Made by a program: the position numbers and the translations under genes. From contig JAODUP010000568.1 in assembly GCA_025642065.1 (NCBI GenBank), positions 437,501-501,500 on the forward strand: a stretch of 64,000 nucleotides of DNA, read 5' to 3'. The notes below the pieces were generated by a model. It did no database searches. It was not told where the DNA came from and worked only from the letters and a program-made list of their open reading frames with translations. Origin of the DNA: Paralvinella palmiformis. Its lineage: Eukaryota > Annelida > Polychaeta > Terebellida > Alvinellidae. Positions 38,757-52,022 of the stretch are shown in pieces (the first letter of the stretch is position 1; the number at the start of each line of letters is the position of its first letter).

Positions 38757-38780
38757 CAGATAGATAGATAGATAGATAGA
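38716..38780 (+). repeat. (GATA)n array, short
   Basis: GATA repeats with one GACA variant. Confidence 0.95.
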
Positions 38781-39406
38781 AAATAAATATGCACACTTTC
38801 TTATATACATGCATAGAAAGAATGGGTCATCACCGATTGGTGTCAAACTAGGAAGATACCTTCTTTTTTAATCATTTAGCTGCTACAGACACTATCTGGG
38901 GCAAGTTGAACAATAATTCACTAAGAAAATATATTTTCAAAAATTGGATTGCTGATTGCAGAGGAAGTCCAGCTTTTACCATACTCTATGCTCTTGTAAT
39001 GTAGCATGTAGGGATACATTACTGTGAAGTGAAACATGCTAAGAAGACTGCATTTCAAATATTCATTATTAGCTTTAAGGTATGCATAGCCTTGTACTTT
39101 GTATGCGGTAAGCAATGGTTGTGTTCACTTCGTCATAAAATAGTTAGTTCAACCTTATAAATCCTAATAATATACCTGTTTGATTTCATATCACCTTGTT
39201 CACTACAGAAATATAGATGTCATAATTTTTCTCAAACCTAGTCGTTAATATTACGAAATGACACGGTGTCCACCAGTCAACGTTATATTAAATTGGCAGT
39301 CTTATGTTTTCCTAAATAACATGCTGATTGGGAGTAAACACACGAGTGAAAGAAGGGTAGTACCTCAGTAAAAGCTTCAAATAAACACAGAAAGAGGGAC
39401 CTTTAA

Positions 39407-39409
<3 letters not shown>

Positions 39410-39440
<31 letters not shown>
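39410..39440 (+). repeat. (TA)n microsatellite
   Basis: About 30 bp of TA. Confidence 0.9.
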
Positions 39441-39442
<2 letters not shown>

Positions 39443-40462
39443 CATATTGATTATTGTTGTAAGAAAGGGACACGATTAGATAGATTCCTTGTGAATATAG
39501 ATGAATCGTCACACACCCTTAAGAGATCTGCAGTACTGTGTTAAAGGGTTCCAAACGAATTATTTATAAATTTATTATAAACTAACCAAATAATTGAGTT
39601 ATTACCTGAGCTACATAATACTAAATACGCTTTTGAAATAGAAATATCAATTTTATTTAGTTCAGTGTTTTCTGTGATGAAATACATGTCCAATATAAAC
39701 TTTTATTCACTTACATATTTTAGTCAGTTTTCATAACTTAAGATGCCTACAATAATGGGATAGATTGTCATTACAGAAATGAGCATGAAATTTGTAAGAT
39801 TCATGCATAAATTGGGTCATTTATATAGATGTGTTATTTGTACGCAAGTAAAATATTTGATAAATAACCAGCACAATAACATGATGTTTTTATCTAATTA
39901 TAATATGTTATCATTAGTTAACAGGTCGAAATAAAGATATATGGTAAGAGTAAAATAAAGGAGTTTAATTTTCATTTTCTATTTTAATAAAGAATTTGTT
40001 TTTATTGTATCAAAAACTATTTCATAGTTTAGTTAACCAAATATGAGGCTATTCTATTTTCTGTTAATCACTAAAATATAAATATTGAAGCCTTGGACAA
40101 TATCTCATAAAATAATACTAATAATTATTAGTATTTGGTTCTAAAACGAATATTTAAATCAGGACGCATATGTTGTATTGTTCTACGAGCGATTAAAACC
40201 AACTCAGTTATGTTGCTGAAGTACTATATTTAGAAGATTAATACCGTTTCGTTGATGTGAAGAGAAAGTTGGTCAACTGGAGAACCTTCGCAATATCTGA
40301 AGCATTTTTCTAATAAACAAAATGTCCGCATTCACATTGATATACATTATAATTTATATACGAATCTGAAATTATGTTTTCACGAATGTCATTACTTTTA
40401 TCCCGAAGAAATTGCTGAACATATATTTAGCAGAAGTAAATTATATTTGAATTACTTTCTTT

Positions 40463-40466
<4 letters not shown>

Positions 40467-40547
<81 letters not shown>
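40467..40547 (+). repeat. (TA)n microsatellite, about 80 bp
   Basis: Pure TA tract. Confidence 0.95.
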
Positions 40548-40551
<4 letters not shown>

Positions 40552-41033
40552 AGCTGTTATAAATTTTACACTTAAAACCTTGCTTTTCTTTTTGTGTAAT
40601 TTTCATGAATAACGTATTTAGCATTTTGGTATGTGAACTGCAAAATTGTATATATGTGTGTGAATAGCCCTGGTACTTTATTTTTTTAAACATTACTTTT
40701 ATTATAGTAATTATTATTATTATTATTTTTATTTCTAATATTCTTATTTGACGAAAGTAGATAATAATGTTTTATTCACTGAGTTTAAATTACTCTAAAT
40801 AAATAGATTCGTGCTAATTGTTTCTATCTCAATTTGGCATGATTGTTCCCGTGTGGAACTATTATGAAAGTAGTATATATTAATGTGAATAATGTAACAT
40901 AACTCTACAATGATATTATATTAGATAATTAACTAATCACGACTTAAGATCTACATGTAAGTTAGGTGGTAATAAGTGTTTTATATTACAAAATAGTGTC
41001 ATTAAATAACCACTGAGATAAACACACAAAACG

Positions 41034-41036
<3 letters not shown>

Positions 41037-41085
<49 letters not shown>
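41037..41085 (+). repeat. (TA)n microsatellite
   Basis: TA tract next to unit U copy 4; TA tracts also abut copies 2 and 3. Confidence 0.92.
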
Positions 41086-41087
<2 letters not shown>

Positions 41088-41094
41088 TAATATA

Positions 41095-41520
41095 GTATTA
41101 TTGTTTGAACAATATAAGTAAATATACAAAGACCTGTTTATATGTTAAAATGTGCACAGCAAGAATCCAAGTATTTTAGAGCAACCATGGTAACAACATA
41201 AACCTTATCAATTCTATAAACACATCACATTACACTTGACTGTAATGAGCTAGGAGTTTATAAGCACATGTATAAATAAAGCGATTTATATTGATTTTGA
41301 GAATGGTAGTAGTGGCAACATTCGTGTAGTTCATATTTATATTAGGCTTTGCTTTTTGATATGACGTTTAACTTTATCTATCAACGTGCTTTTTTATGAC
41401 TACTTGAACATCTAATTAGGATGATGAGCAGTACGCCGAGTAAGATGCTGCAAAATAACTATAATCATTTCTTATAGGAACATAAGTTGTTCTTGTATTA
41501 AGCTTTTTCTCGAACTTTGG
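41095..41520 (-). repeat. Dispersed unit U, copy 4 (3' part, inverted)
   Basis: The sequence around CTAATTAGGATGATGAGCAG and GTTCATATTTATATTAGGC is the reverse complement of the unit's distal half (compare 10860-11150). Confidence 0.6.
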
Positions 41521-41814
41521 TAATAATCTAAAATGAGATATATGGTATATATATATATATATTGCTCAACTTATTTTATATAATGGATAAAATTACTTAA
41601 GTAACTCAGACGCCTAGAGCACATTACGACAATATATGTCGCCAAGAAGACATCTTGCATTATTTAAAATTTTGAAAATTATTAATATGTAAACAAGTTA
41701 TAGAACTTCCAAACAATCGTATCTTGCTTGAGCTGAGTAACATCAAAGACACATGAGGAATTACTAATTCTCTTTTAATTACTCTGATTGTTTTAATGAT
41801 CCAAGTAGACATAT

Positions 41815-42870
41815 TAAACATTATTGTTATTGTCTTGTTTGCATGTGTGTATGCATGGGTCTAATTAATGGAAGAAAAGGGTTCAGGAGGATGTCACTCT
41901 CGTCAATTCAGGTTAACATTTGTGTCAGCTCGAGGTTGATAGTATAAGCTAGCACTAAAGAAATTACTCATATCACAATTATTTGCAAAAGTAATGCTTA
42001 AATTATTACCAATGTGACTAAAATCATATATATTTCTATATTATTCTTTAATACATTAATTATACTTAATCAATATAACAATTTCAGAAGCTAAATAGGT
42101 AACATTAATTATAAGACATGCTTCAAAACCTTATAACAAACTTAACACAATTAAGAACACTGTATATCTAAGGTAAATGGGTTGATTAGGGGCTTCATTT
42201 CTGTACCAAACATAAATTGTTCAATATAAGCTAGGAAATAAGCTAGAGTAGAAAATTCCAAACACAATTCAGGTTATTTGATAAACATATAATTATAGTA
42301 TGTATCCGCCAGTTATTTTGTCAATATTGAGATGAAAGCATATTTAATGAATAAATTAATAACTAAATAAATAACTATAATTAAGCTAACTATTGCTTGA
42401 TAATTATTATTAATCAAACATTAAATAAGACACATTGTTATAACTAACATATTTCGGACAGAGTATAATGGGATAAATAGACAATAACTGGCTTAAAAAG
42501 AATTACACCTAGTCGTATATATCTTAAATGGCACCCACATCTTCATATAGTGGTATTGTCCTTAGCAATAACAGTCATTAATAGGCTCCATCGTTAGCTA
42601 GCATCCACTAGCGCCAGGAAAAGCTACATAAAACAATATGGCTTAATATAAATATGAACTGTACCATTGCTGTAACCAAGGTCATGTAATTTCAACCATT
42701 CTAATGAAGTTTAGGGGTTCCTTGCTTATTACCGTTACGTGAAAGGTGATATATTTATTTATTTGATGCGTTTTACTTTGTTGCACGTGGCTAATTTGAA
42801 ATACCGGTATTCTTGCTATACACATTTACCATATAGCCAAGCCAGTGTATATTTATTTATATTGTGCAAA
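41815..42870 (+). repeat. Dispersed unit U, copy 5
   Basis: The order of the unit is kept: TGTCAGCTCGAG, ATCACAATTATTTGC, CTAAGGTAAATGGGTTGATT, GGCTCCATCGTTAGCTAGC, CTTGCTTATTACCG and GTGCAAACAATAATATTAA. Confidence 0.65.
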
Positions 42871-42955
42871 CAATAATATTAAATTACAATTACCTTGAAT
42901 ATAATTAGACTAATTTAAGCTCAATGCATCTAATAATAACAACAACAATAACATC

Positions 42956-43022
<67 letters not shown>

Positions 43023-45229
43023 GTAGTAGTATTATTATTAGTAGAATTATTATGACAAAGGCTTTGTTCCAATTGTATATATGCTTTATCACAAAGCATA
43101 CATACAATACATACATGCTAGTTAAGCGAAGTTAGGCGTGGATGAATCCAATCGTTCATTCTAAATTGTTCTGATTAATTATACACACATGATTGTCCCA
43201 GTACACACCAAATTCTAAATAAACATAATAATGCTTGGCCATTCTAAGTCTTCAAAGTATTACTAATAGATAGAGTCCGGCCTTAACATGTGATTCGCAA
43301 TGCACATAACATTATTAATTTAACACCAACCCTAGCTCTTTCTAGTATTTGAAATAACACATGTCCATTGCATTGGAATCTAGCTATGGAAGTAAATACA
43401 TATACACATTTTACCTTATTTAATACATGCCTCGAACTACAATCTTGAGCTTCATTGCATAACAATAAAAAAAAATGTATTGTAGGCGACACACAGTTTT
43501 CTAATTAACTCTGCTCTGTAGCAACACCATAGCTAAATGTATGTAATGAAGTACAGTAGGATTCAAATGAAGTACATTTTATAGGTTATGTACGCATTTA
43601 TAAGACTTTCTGTATATTTACACTTACTAACTCTCGGTAATGTTTCACCAGATGAGATTGAATAACATAAGTATATTATACAACTAATTTCATGACAAAG
43701 TTAACCAAACATACTTCAACACGGAAGACAGCATACGAATTATCACCATGCGCACGTGTTAAAGATAATAAAAACAACGACAATATTTAAAATGCAATCT
43801 TTTGAGGATATTAGAGAGCATTGTATCCATCCACTCTAAATAACAAGAGAATAGACTCTGGTAACAACTAGCCTTCCTCTCCAATCATCCATCTAATTGT
43901 TAAACATTAATTTTAATGTGTTTGTTGCTTCACTTGCTATACGTTGACTTTTGTTTGATAATGTTGGAAATAGGCCCATCATTCGGTGGCCTATATATTT
44001 CATTTACGATTATCGAACAGATTGACTTTTGTGAAGCTACTTCATAATCTATCTACGCCTAGATAGAATGTGTGGAAACAAAGTGATCAACGAATATGCT
44101 ACCTTCCTAGTATGGAATCAATTTGTGATCCCCGATCTTTTGTATGTCTATATATAGCGTCTGTGGAAGCTAAGTGATTAAACAAGATTATTTTAATGCA
44201 ATTTTAAAAATAATTATATCATTTTCATCGAATCTACACATATATGTTGTAGAAACGTTATTTTCAAATGCATATATTAACCTGAACTACACCAGTCAAT
44301 ATATGGCAAAGTAATTAGCATAACACGATATCTATCGGTCGTTTTGAGACGTCAGTGTCATAGAGTTGTTATAACTCTTACAGATAAAACAATACAATCA
44401 CTATATAATAAATTAACGACCACCACCTATCACAAGACTAAAGACTTCATGAATTATTTTTTTAAATCAGTACTTTCTAAATCTTGGTCAATACTTGGGT
44501 GTTCTATTACCCAGACACTACGTAAGTTTAATTTTGCATCTCAATTTTTACATTTGTAATAATTATATTTTGATAGCTAAAACAATCATGTTTTTATTCT
44601 AAGTTGACTATAAGAGGATCGTTTTGTTACCTTATACATTATTTATTAATAAATAACTGGCCACGTCCAGTGATTCGTCTTTATATTTCAACACATGATT
44701 TGGTGCCATTTTGATAACCACATACCCAAATAGCATGCCAATGTAACAAGCGTTATATTGGTAAATCACAACTCTTACCCTACCTCTTTTTAATCTTGAA
44801 TTATTGCTTTTTCTGTAGTCATTTTAAGACTCTAAATGCTGCAATTACTTCAATATAAAGCAACATACTTAATATTGTTTAATATTGCATTATAGACAGC
44901 GGGTGTCACTCCTCTCTTTCACCTGATAGGGCTAAAGCTAGAAACCCCATGGGTGGTGTAATTCTATTATGATTGATGGTATTAACTGTGACGTCAAACA
45001 GTTTTGGCTTTATTCAGGACAGTCTTTTGTACATAAATATTATAGATAAACAATCTTGAATTTACTGTGGAAGTTTTTAATCAAACAAAGCACCATATTT
45101 ATAAGCATGTTAATACACAAACTAATTATTTAAGTGCCTTTCAGCTAAATATATTACTTCAAATCTAATTGACTAATTCGTTTGCTCAGGTTTATGAACA
45201 ATTTAGTTGAAATATCTCTGATTTATTAT
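42871..45229. other. Intergenic between repeat units 5 and 6
   Basis: Contains the palindromic triplet repeat. 43790-44160 resembles, weakly, 1100-1160 and 57680-57820. No gene seen. Confidence 0.45.
42955..43042 (+). repeat. Palindromic (AAT)n(ATT)n
   Basis: About 33 bp of AAT triplets run straight into about 35 bp of ATT triplets. This is a near-perfect inverted repeat able to form a long AT hairpin. Confidence 0.92.
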
Positions 45230-46900
45230 ACACACCTGTTCAATATTATTATTATAACACTTATATTTTGCCCCAAACACATATATTACTGACTATCTTA
45301 GAGAATGATTATAATAATGAAGATAGAGCAAAACCCTCAACTCAGCGTATCATTTGTGTGCAAGGCCGAGGAAGATAATACATCCATCACACCTAAGAAA
45401 GTAATCCTATGACAATTATATGTAAAATTAATACTTAAAATATCCCCAGTGAGACTAAGAACTTAAATACATTGGACTTAATCGATTAATTATTATTATT
45501 ATTATTATACCAAACTAATAAAGCGTTCTTTTCATACTGAAAGCCTGTTCAGAAGCGCTGTACATAAACTTATGAAAAAATACCATATGTAAGATATAAC
45601 AAATATAATACGATTATTTCATAACAATATATGTATAAAGCAAAACTGGGATATATAAAACTGACTAAGAAAAAGAAGAAAAAAAATTAAACATCAACAT
45701 GGCTGGAGAACAAATGCGTTTTCAGCAACTTTAAAAAAATGTTCAGTGTTTTGGATTCACGCGTGTGAGCTGGGAGTGCATTCCATAGCTTGGCTGCTGA
45801 ACACTGAAATTTTCTTTCGCCATAGCTAGATGTTCTAACCATTGGAACCACCAATGTCACTGAACCATCGAACGTAGTGTTCTTCTTGGTTGATAAACTG
45901 TCAACATGTCAGATTTGTATCTTGGAGCCTGTTCAGAAACTAAACAGGTAAAATGAACGATAAGACATTCCTGAAAAGCTTGTAATGAACTTCAATATTT
46001 GCAAATAGCAGTGGAGACACAATTACGAAACTTATATAGCTAAGGTAAATTGACTTATTAGGGACTTGGTTTCTATAACAAACCATAAATTGTTCAGCAT
46101 AAGATAAGAAGAAAATAAATTATAAAATTGAAAATTAAATTCCAGTTTTATCAGTAATGTATGAGCATGATATATTTGTAGTATGCAATGCCTCAGTGAT
46201 TATGTCAACATTGTGATAAACACATTTATAATAAATGAATTAATAAATTAATGATCATAATTAAGTTAACTACAGCTTGATCAGAATTATTAACCCCAAA
46301 TTAGATAAGACATATATTCAGCACTAAAGATATTTCGAACACAGTACCTTATAGACGTCCTAAGTGGCACCCATATCTCTTAAAACACGAATTATCGCGT
46401 CATCTGGTTGAGATGTCGTGGCAATCTCCTTAGAAATTACAATCGTCAATTGGCTCCATCTTTATCTCCCATCCATTAGTGCCAGGTACAGCCAGATAAA
46501 ACAACAAATTATGTTGGCCTAAATATTCTATTCTTCTTGGAAACAAATCTTCACGTTCAATAATAAGATTAATAAAAGAACAGTTTATGTTCCAATAACA
46601 AAATGATTATAGTTATTTATGCAGCATCATATTCAGTGTACTGCTCGTCAGCCTAACCAGATGTTCAGGTTGCCATAAAATAGCACGATGATAAATACTG
46701 TTACGTGTCACACCAAAATAAATGGCTTAATGTAGATGTGACCTGCAAGAATGTTATAGCTAATGTTCGCTTGGGGCATGCGATTTATATCATTTTACAA
46801 TCAATATAAAGAACTTTGTTTAAATATAAACCTTACACTTTCCTTGCTTATTACCGTGAAGTGTGATGCGATATATATATTTATTTGTTGCATAAAATGA
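45230..46900 (+). repeat. Dispersed unit U, copy 6 (split by a LINE)
   Basis: This is the longest copy. It begins near TATTATACACACCTGTTC and is interrupted by the LINE fragment at 45488-45940. It continues through CAATTGGCTCCATCTTTATC and GTGTACTGCTCGTCAGCC to CCTTGCTTATTACCGTG. Confidence 0.65.
45488..45940 (-). mobile_element. LINE 3' fragment inserted in a dispersed repeat unit
   Basis: On the minus strand 45935-45690 reads VTLVVPMVRTSSYGERKFQC and SAAKLWNALPAHTRESKTLN, the C-terminus of a CR1/L2-like RT. The tail has CAGCGCTTCTGAACAGG and an (ATA)n run at 45494-45508. It splits a dispersed unit whose two halves continue at 45230-45487 and from 45941, so it is a later insertion. Confidence 0.78.
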
Positions 46901-48359
46901 ATAGAAAACGGGTATGCATGAGCGATAATAGGCTAATTGTGGGAGCAATCTATAGGACAATCAACAGTTCACACTTCTGTGAATAAGTAAATTTCCACTT
47001 ATTTACTCAGAAATATAAATTTACTTAGGCCTACCGAAAGGCTGTATATTGTAGACAGTATTTAGCTGTTACAATAATAGAAGTTCCATCGAGGGAAGCA
47101 CATTCTTCCATAGGGCATATATGAGAGGACACCATCAACTAGGCTCCCGTGTACGACATATATAAACTGATATATTCACATTCAGGTCGAGTGTATTCAC
47201 TTATTAATTAGGCTTATATAAGTTGTACCTTGACTAGAAGATTAACCAACCCCTGTACTAGGTGCACCACTGCGAGGACACTGACACTATAGAAGGTCGT
47301 AATTACTATTAGTATTATTAAACTGAAACAAATGGATCATCATACCAACGTAGGAGTTATGTTTTATTGCACAGGCCGAAAATAGGAATGATGCTTTTAC
47401 GTGTTATGTGTTACGTGTTATGTGATCTTATTATGTCGTTATGCCACGATTTTCTATGATCGGTAGATTAAAACACAATTATTACTTTATATTCGTTTTC
47501 AACGGAAATAAAAGAACATAATGCCACAAAATAAGATAATAACTGAACAAAAAGGAACACACAAATCTAACTCTTGTTGTGGACTGCAGCCGGAAGTCGG
47601 CAGAACAGGTGATAACATATCTTGAGCCGTTACACAACAACTGTGTTTGTCTGTTCAGAACAAAAATGAACATCTGAAGAACTATTGAAGTAGCCCACTT
47701 TTAATCCTACTATTGCGAGCCATAATAGACCAGTTAAGTATTTAATCAAGCTAGTTGTCACATTCTTAGGAAAACATATATTTTTCTTCTGGAGAGAAAT
47801 TATCTATTTTAAATGAAAGAAGAAAATAAAAGTAAAACAAAATCATTATAGAATAAATAAGATAAATCAATGATGTATCATCACAAATCGTCCACAACAA
47901 GGATAGCCGAGGACGAGCAGGACAAAGTCACTTTTACTTCTGAAAACGATTTGTTTTAGATAAGTCTGACATTATGCTCCTACTTCTCGTAAGAGGTGAT
48001 TACAAATAAGTGTATTAAGTGACAGTTCTATGACCACCAGTCTATAAGGTACATTCACTCATTCACTCACTGACTCACTGACTCGATTCACACAAGCGCT
48101 AAAATGATGATTATAGCAAAACAAAGATGCACATAAAACAAGTATTACTTCATACGTCATCTCATTGACAACATACTAAGACGATTAATAATCAGAATTA
48201 GCATACACAAATGATATACTGGGTTTAGAAAAGAGAACGCAATGGTCAAATTATGGGCGAAGGGGTGTTTTAGAATGTAAGATATTATGTAAGATATTCT
48301 ATTACTGCTGAATGGTAACACAGATAAGGTATGTTGAATATTATATTAATTCCAATTAT
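46901..48359. other. Downstream flank of GPCR copy C
   Basis: The right part (47980-48220) aligns with the downstream flank of copy A. No gene seen. Confidence 0.5.
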
Positions 48360-49826
48360 TCATAAATCGGTACTCATATTTTCGACTGAGATTGTTGCCA
48401 AGGACGAGCTCAATACTGCCGAAGAACTCTGTAGCATTTTGGTCTTGTGTTTTGTAGCTTGTTCTGATTCCTTCCCTCTACCTTGACAGCAAAATGTTTC
48501 AGCCATTCTCCGTCTGAAGACTGGCATTAACATAGCATAAACGAATGGATTGGCGCAAGAGTTGAGATTAGATAGAAATACTCCCATCTTCTGATAAGGT
48601 GAGTTTAGTTCGTAGACCACGGCACCTGTATGACCCAACAAGTAATAGTGCAAATCATATCCAATTGAAACAATGAAGATTATTGTCACAGCAATGGCCG
48701 TCTTCGTAACCTGGCCACCTGCTCGATCAACCACATTCGATTGTCCCAAACTGGTATCTTTCTTCCTGGCATGTAACTTTCGACTGATAATACCATACAC
48801 AGTTGCCATTACAAAAGCAGGTAAGAAGTAAGTTGTGATGTAGACAAAGATAACGAACGCATAGAAGAAGCGATCCATTATTGGGCCATCGAAAGCATAT
48901 TCGTTGACACATTCTCCACCTGTTAGCCGAGTTTCCCAAAAGGCACCAAATGTAATTATGAAAAAGAACACGTAGAGAACGACGAACCAAACCAGAAACT
49001 TCCTTCTAGACATGCCAGCTAATTGTGTGTGTTTAAAGGGATGTAAGACAGCCACGTACCTTTCAAATGAGATGCTAACCAAGTTATATATTGACAGTGT
49101 CACAGCTCCCCAGTAAACTGCCTGACTGTGCCAAGCGTGACATATAAATATATCGATGTATTTATACCCCGTAAGCCAGTGTTTTGGCTGAATTATAAGA
49201 ATTGATGCCATGGCACACACCCAACTGTCTACCAACGACTGATGTCTGAATAAAATCAGAATCAGTTTTGAGAAGCCAGTAGGACTGACATATAATGTAA
49301 TCAGGGTTAGGATGTTAGCCATAAAGCCTATTAATGTCGAGGCAAGTTCGACGTGATTGAATATCTTTGTCCATGTTGGAATCTCTTCTTTTACAATAGC
49401 TGAACTATTAATTATTTTCTTGTTAACAGAAACTGTGGTGCTGTTAGTTATATTCACCAAACAGTCATCACTTACGTTCCAAGAGACATCCAGACTGGAG
49501 ACTTTAAGTGATTCTTCTGACATTCTTTCCGAATTACGTTCCATAATACTAACAGTATAAATAGCGTCTGTGGTTACCTGAACTCCGTATAGCTGGTTTG
49601 TACTTCCATTTTCATTATTGGGAATTCCTAAAGTTAAAGTGTTTTTTACTTCCGTTGTTGTCGTATACATTTCATGGTCGTTCAAGTATCTCCGAGAATT
49701 TGTCTTCGGCGATTCGCTTGTTATTTCACTAAATGCGGATTCGCTTTCAGTCCTGATCTTTGTTGCCTCCTGGTTGCAGACATAACAATATAATATTAAG
49801 AAAATCATCATCCTCGACGACATCAT
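48360..49826 (-). CDS. Rhodopsin-family orphan GPCR, copy C (intact, intronless)
   Basis: A single-exon ORF of 488 residues has the architecture of copy A: a leader peptide, a glycosylatable N-terminus of about 150 residues, seven hydrophobic helices, FERY at the end of TM3, the outer-loop Cys in GGECVNEY, NPFVY in TM7, and an STDL C-terminus. By eye the seven-helix core differs from copy A at about 32 of 293 positions. The ectodomain is only about half identical, and the proximal tail (FRRRMAETFCCQ) also differs from A. The lower similarity makes it an older duplicate than the A/B pair. Flanks on both sides align with those of A. Family assignment is firm; ligand and coupling are unknown. 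The ATG is MM-SSRMM, and the second Met aligns with the MSPRK start of A. Confidence 0.9.
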   Translation of the reverse strand: MMSSRMMIFLILYCYVCNQEATKIRTESESAFSEITSESPKTNSRRYLNDHEMYTTTTEVKNTLTLGIPNNENGSTNQLYGVQVTTDAIYTVSIMERNSERMSEESLKVSSLDVSWNVSDDCLVNITNSTTVSVNKKIINSSAIVKEEIPTWTKIFNHVELASTLIGFMANILTLITLYVSPTGFSKLILILFRHQSLVDSWVCAMASILIIQPKHWLTGYKYIDIFICHAWHSQAVYWGAVTLSIYNLVSISFERYVAVLHPFKHTQLAGMSRRKFLVWFVVLYVFFFIITFGAFWETRLTGGECVNEYAFDGPIMDRFFYAFVIFVYITTYFLPAFVMATVYGIISRKLHARKKDTSLGQSNVVDRAGGQVTKTAIAVTIIFIVSIGYDLHYYLLGHTGAVVYELNSPYQKMGVFLSNLNSCANPFVYAMLMPVFRRRMAETFCCQGRGKESEQATKHKTKMLQSSSAVLSSSLATISVENMSTDL

Positions 49827-49997
49827 ACCTATTACACGACGTTTTAAAATATCTTACTGCCCTACAACGTATAAAGCGCATATCTTCTGTACGACTACTG
49901 TTTATTTCGATATGTAGAAGACTACAGTCTTACGCGCAATAGATTATATATGTACTGACAATTCTAACAACCCCGCTCATGTATTATGTTGATGAGA

Positions 49998-50040
49998 CGC
50001 AGCCAATAGCAACTGATTCCATCTTATATATTCACTGACT
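49998..50040 (-). promoter_or_regulatory. Conserved core promoter of GPCR copy C
   Basis: On the minus strand GAATATATAA (50033-50024) is followed by ATTGGC (50007-50002), about 200 bp upstream of the start codon. This is the same arrangement as at copies A and B. Function is inferred from conservation across three diverged copies. Confidence 0.55.
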
Positions 50041-50759
50041 ACGGTCTATGGTAAATTTCTGCCTTGCCCAAATGTTAACCAGAGCGATGCTAGCGCTTCC
50101 AGTTGACGCTTTCCTTGCCCTATTAATTCCCTGGACTGTTTGCTACAATATTCACCTTCTCATAAATTGAGTCATTTCTTAACGGAAGCTTCGGTATATA
50201 GCAGTTATCTTGAATTGTCTCAATAAAACAGGTGGACAAAATCCTAGAAGTGGCGATAATGCGTCATTATATGAAATTATTGATGTTAATAAAATGGATA
50301 TTAAAGCTTTCCATGGAACATATCATAGATAAATATAAAGCATGTAAGCATCCTAGTACACAGAGTTTAAGATTTACTAGAATTACATAAACATGCCCTA
50401 TTGATTACATTCAACGAGATGAGTATATGTAGAAATATAAGCTTTTTTTGTAAAATTATATTAGGACATGCATTAATTATTTATAATATAAAATAACAAG
50501 CAAAAGTAGACATCAGTGAAATCCAGATTACGAAAATATTCTAAATTGAATTGATATGTGTTTGTGTAACATGCCCACTACGTTTTAAGTACACATCCTA
50601 TCTAGACATCAATATATCAATTCAGTCTTGAATTTTTGATGAGTTTAGACTACTTATATGTTATCTTTACTTCGATCGTGGTATACTAATATGGTCTGAC
50701 TCTGCTAGAAGGCTCTGACTACATAAGTAGAGGGTCCCAATTGTCTTAATGGTATTGCC

Positions 50760-51870
50760 ATTGGCCATATATATCAAATAGACACAAATACGAACAGTGC
50801 ACAGCTAAAGTAAATGGGTTTATTTGGGGATTTATATCAGCACCAATGCATAAATTGTTCAGCATATGGCGACAGAGATTTTGTATTAAATAGTATATGT
50901 TTTATTATCATACTGTGACTATACCTAAAATAAAGTAACTATCACTTAAATAAATAAATTAATCCATTAATTTACAGCTTCCACAGGGAGACTAATTTTA
51001 AATAAAGTTAGAATCTAGAATAAATGAAATGTTCGATGTTGCCTGACTGGAAGAATAATTCCTCCTAATATAGTGCCACGGCCGAGACGCGAAACTGCGC
51101 GAATCATAGGTAAATGGTCTCACGCTCTACCTATGAGGCCAAAAGAGGCGTTTGATAAGTACTATTAACCAAATACCAAATAAAACATAACTATTCATTT
51201 TTGTAAAATAGTGTAATGGGTTAAATAGCCAATCACTAGTTAAAAACAAATAACTTTTAAAACACGAGTTATCTCCTTATCTGATTTAGATGCAGTGGTA
51301 ATGTCCTTGGAAATTACAGTCATCAATTGACGCCAACGTTAGCTAGCTTCACTCAATGCCAGTGACAGGGAGATAAAACAATAAATTATGTTCATCTCAT
51401 CTTGCTAATCTTCTTGGAAACATAACTCCCATGGTCAGTAATAAGAATCTAGGTTCATATAAGAAAATTATTATAGGTAATCATGCAGCGTCATATTCAA
51501 TAGTAGGGAGCCTAATCAGGTATTGTGGTGGACATGCAATACTACGTTGATAGATACAGCTAAGCGTGATATGAAAATACATAGCTTACTATAATTACGT
51601 ACTGCACAAATGCTGTAACTCATTTCTCTTTCAGGTAATATTATTTCTACCATTCTGAACATAAGTACCTTTATCTATTCATGATACCTAGAGCATCGCC
51701 TATTACCGACAACTTTAATGTGATATATCTATTTATTTAATAAAGTTTCACCTTTTGCGCATGGTTACCCTTAATATGTTCACTCTGGTGAGTTTACATA
51801 TTAAATAGGCCTATGCATATTTACTTACATTGTGCAAATAATAATACTAATGTACTAGTATCTCATATTA
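50760..51870 (+). repeat. Dispersed unit U, copy 7
   Basis: It runs from GTAAATGGGTTTATTTGGGG to GCGCATGGTTACC and GTGCAAATAATAATACTAA and contains the SINE A copy at 51030-51145. A short further piece is at 52560-52760. Confidence 0.65.
51030..51145 (-). mobile_element. SINE family A, minus-strand copy
   Basis: On the minus strand the head TTTTGGCCTCATAGGTAGAG and body TAGGAGGAATTATTCTTCCA then GTCAGGCAAC match the copy at 61361. Confidence 0.72.
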
Positions 51871-51959
51871 TATATATATATAATACTGGGATTCTTGCTG
51901 GTCTTGTTTTAGCATTAAAAAAGACCTTTATATATTTACGTATATTGTGCAAACAATAA

Positions 51960-52022
51960 TACTATATATATATAGATAGAGAGAGAGAGAGCGCGAGAGA
52001 GAGAGAGAGAGAGAAAGAGATT
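51960..52022 (+). repeat. (TA)n(GA)n microsatellite
   Basis: TATATA then GAGAGA with a GCGC interruption. Confidence 0.92.

Larger units (their letters stand above)
34751..41036. other. Long intergenic stretch with microsatellites
   Basis: AT-rich DNA with TA, TG and GATA tracts. The 121-residue ORF at 35901-36266 has no recognisable domain. No repeats were identified beyond those listed. Confidence 0.5.
47780..51980 (+). repeat. Segmental duplication, copy C (diverged, direct orientation)
   Basis: DNA flanking GPCR copy C aligns with that of copy A in the same orientation. 47980-48220 matches 5590-5850, 50050-50150 matches 7765-7850, and a dispersed repeat unit follows upstream in both. 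Divergence is clearly greater than between A and B. Confidence 0.65.

Noticed and set aside
44344..44559. 71-residue ORF
   Set aside because: No motif, AT-rich codons, no paralogue; within chance expectation for this composition.
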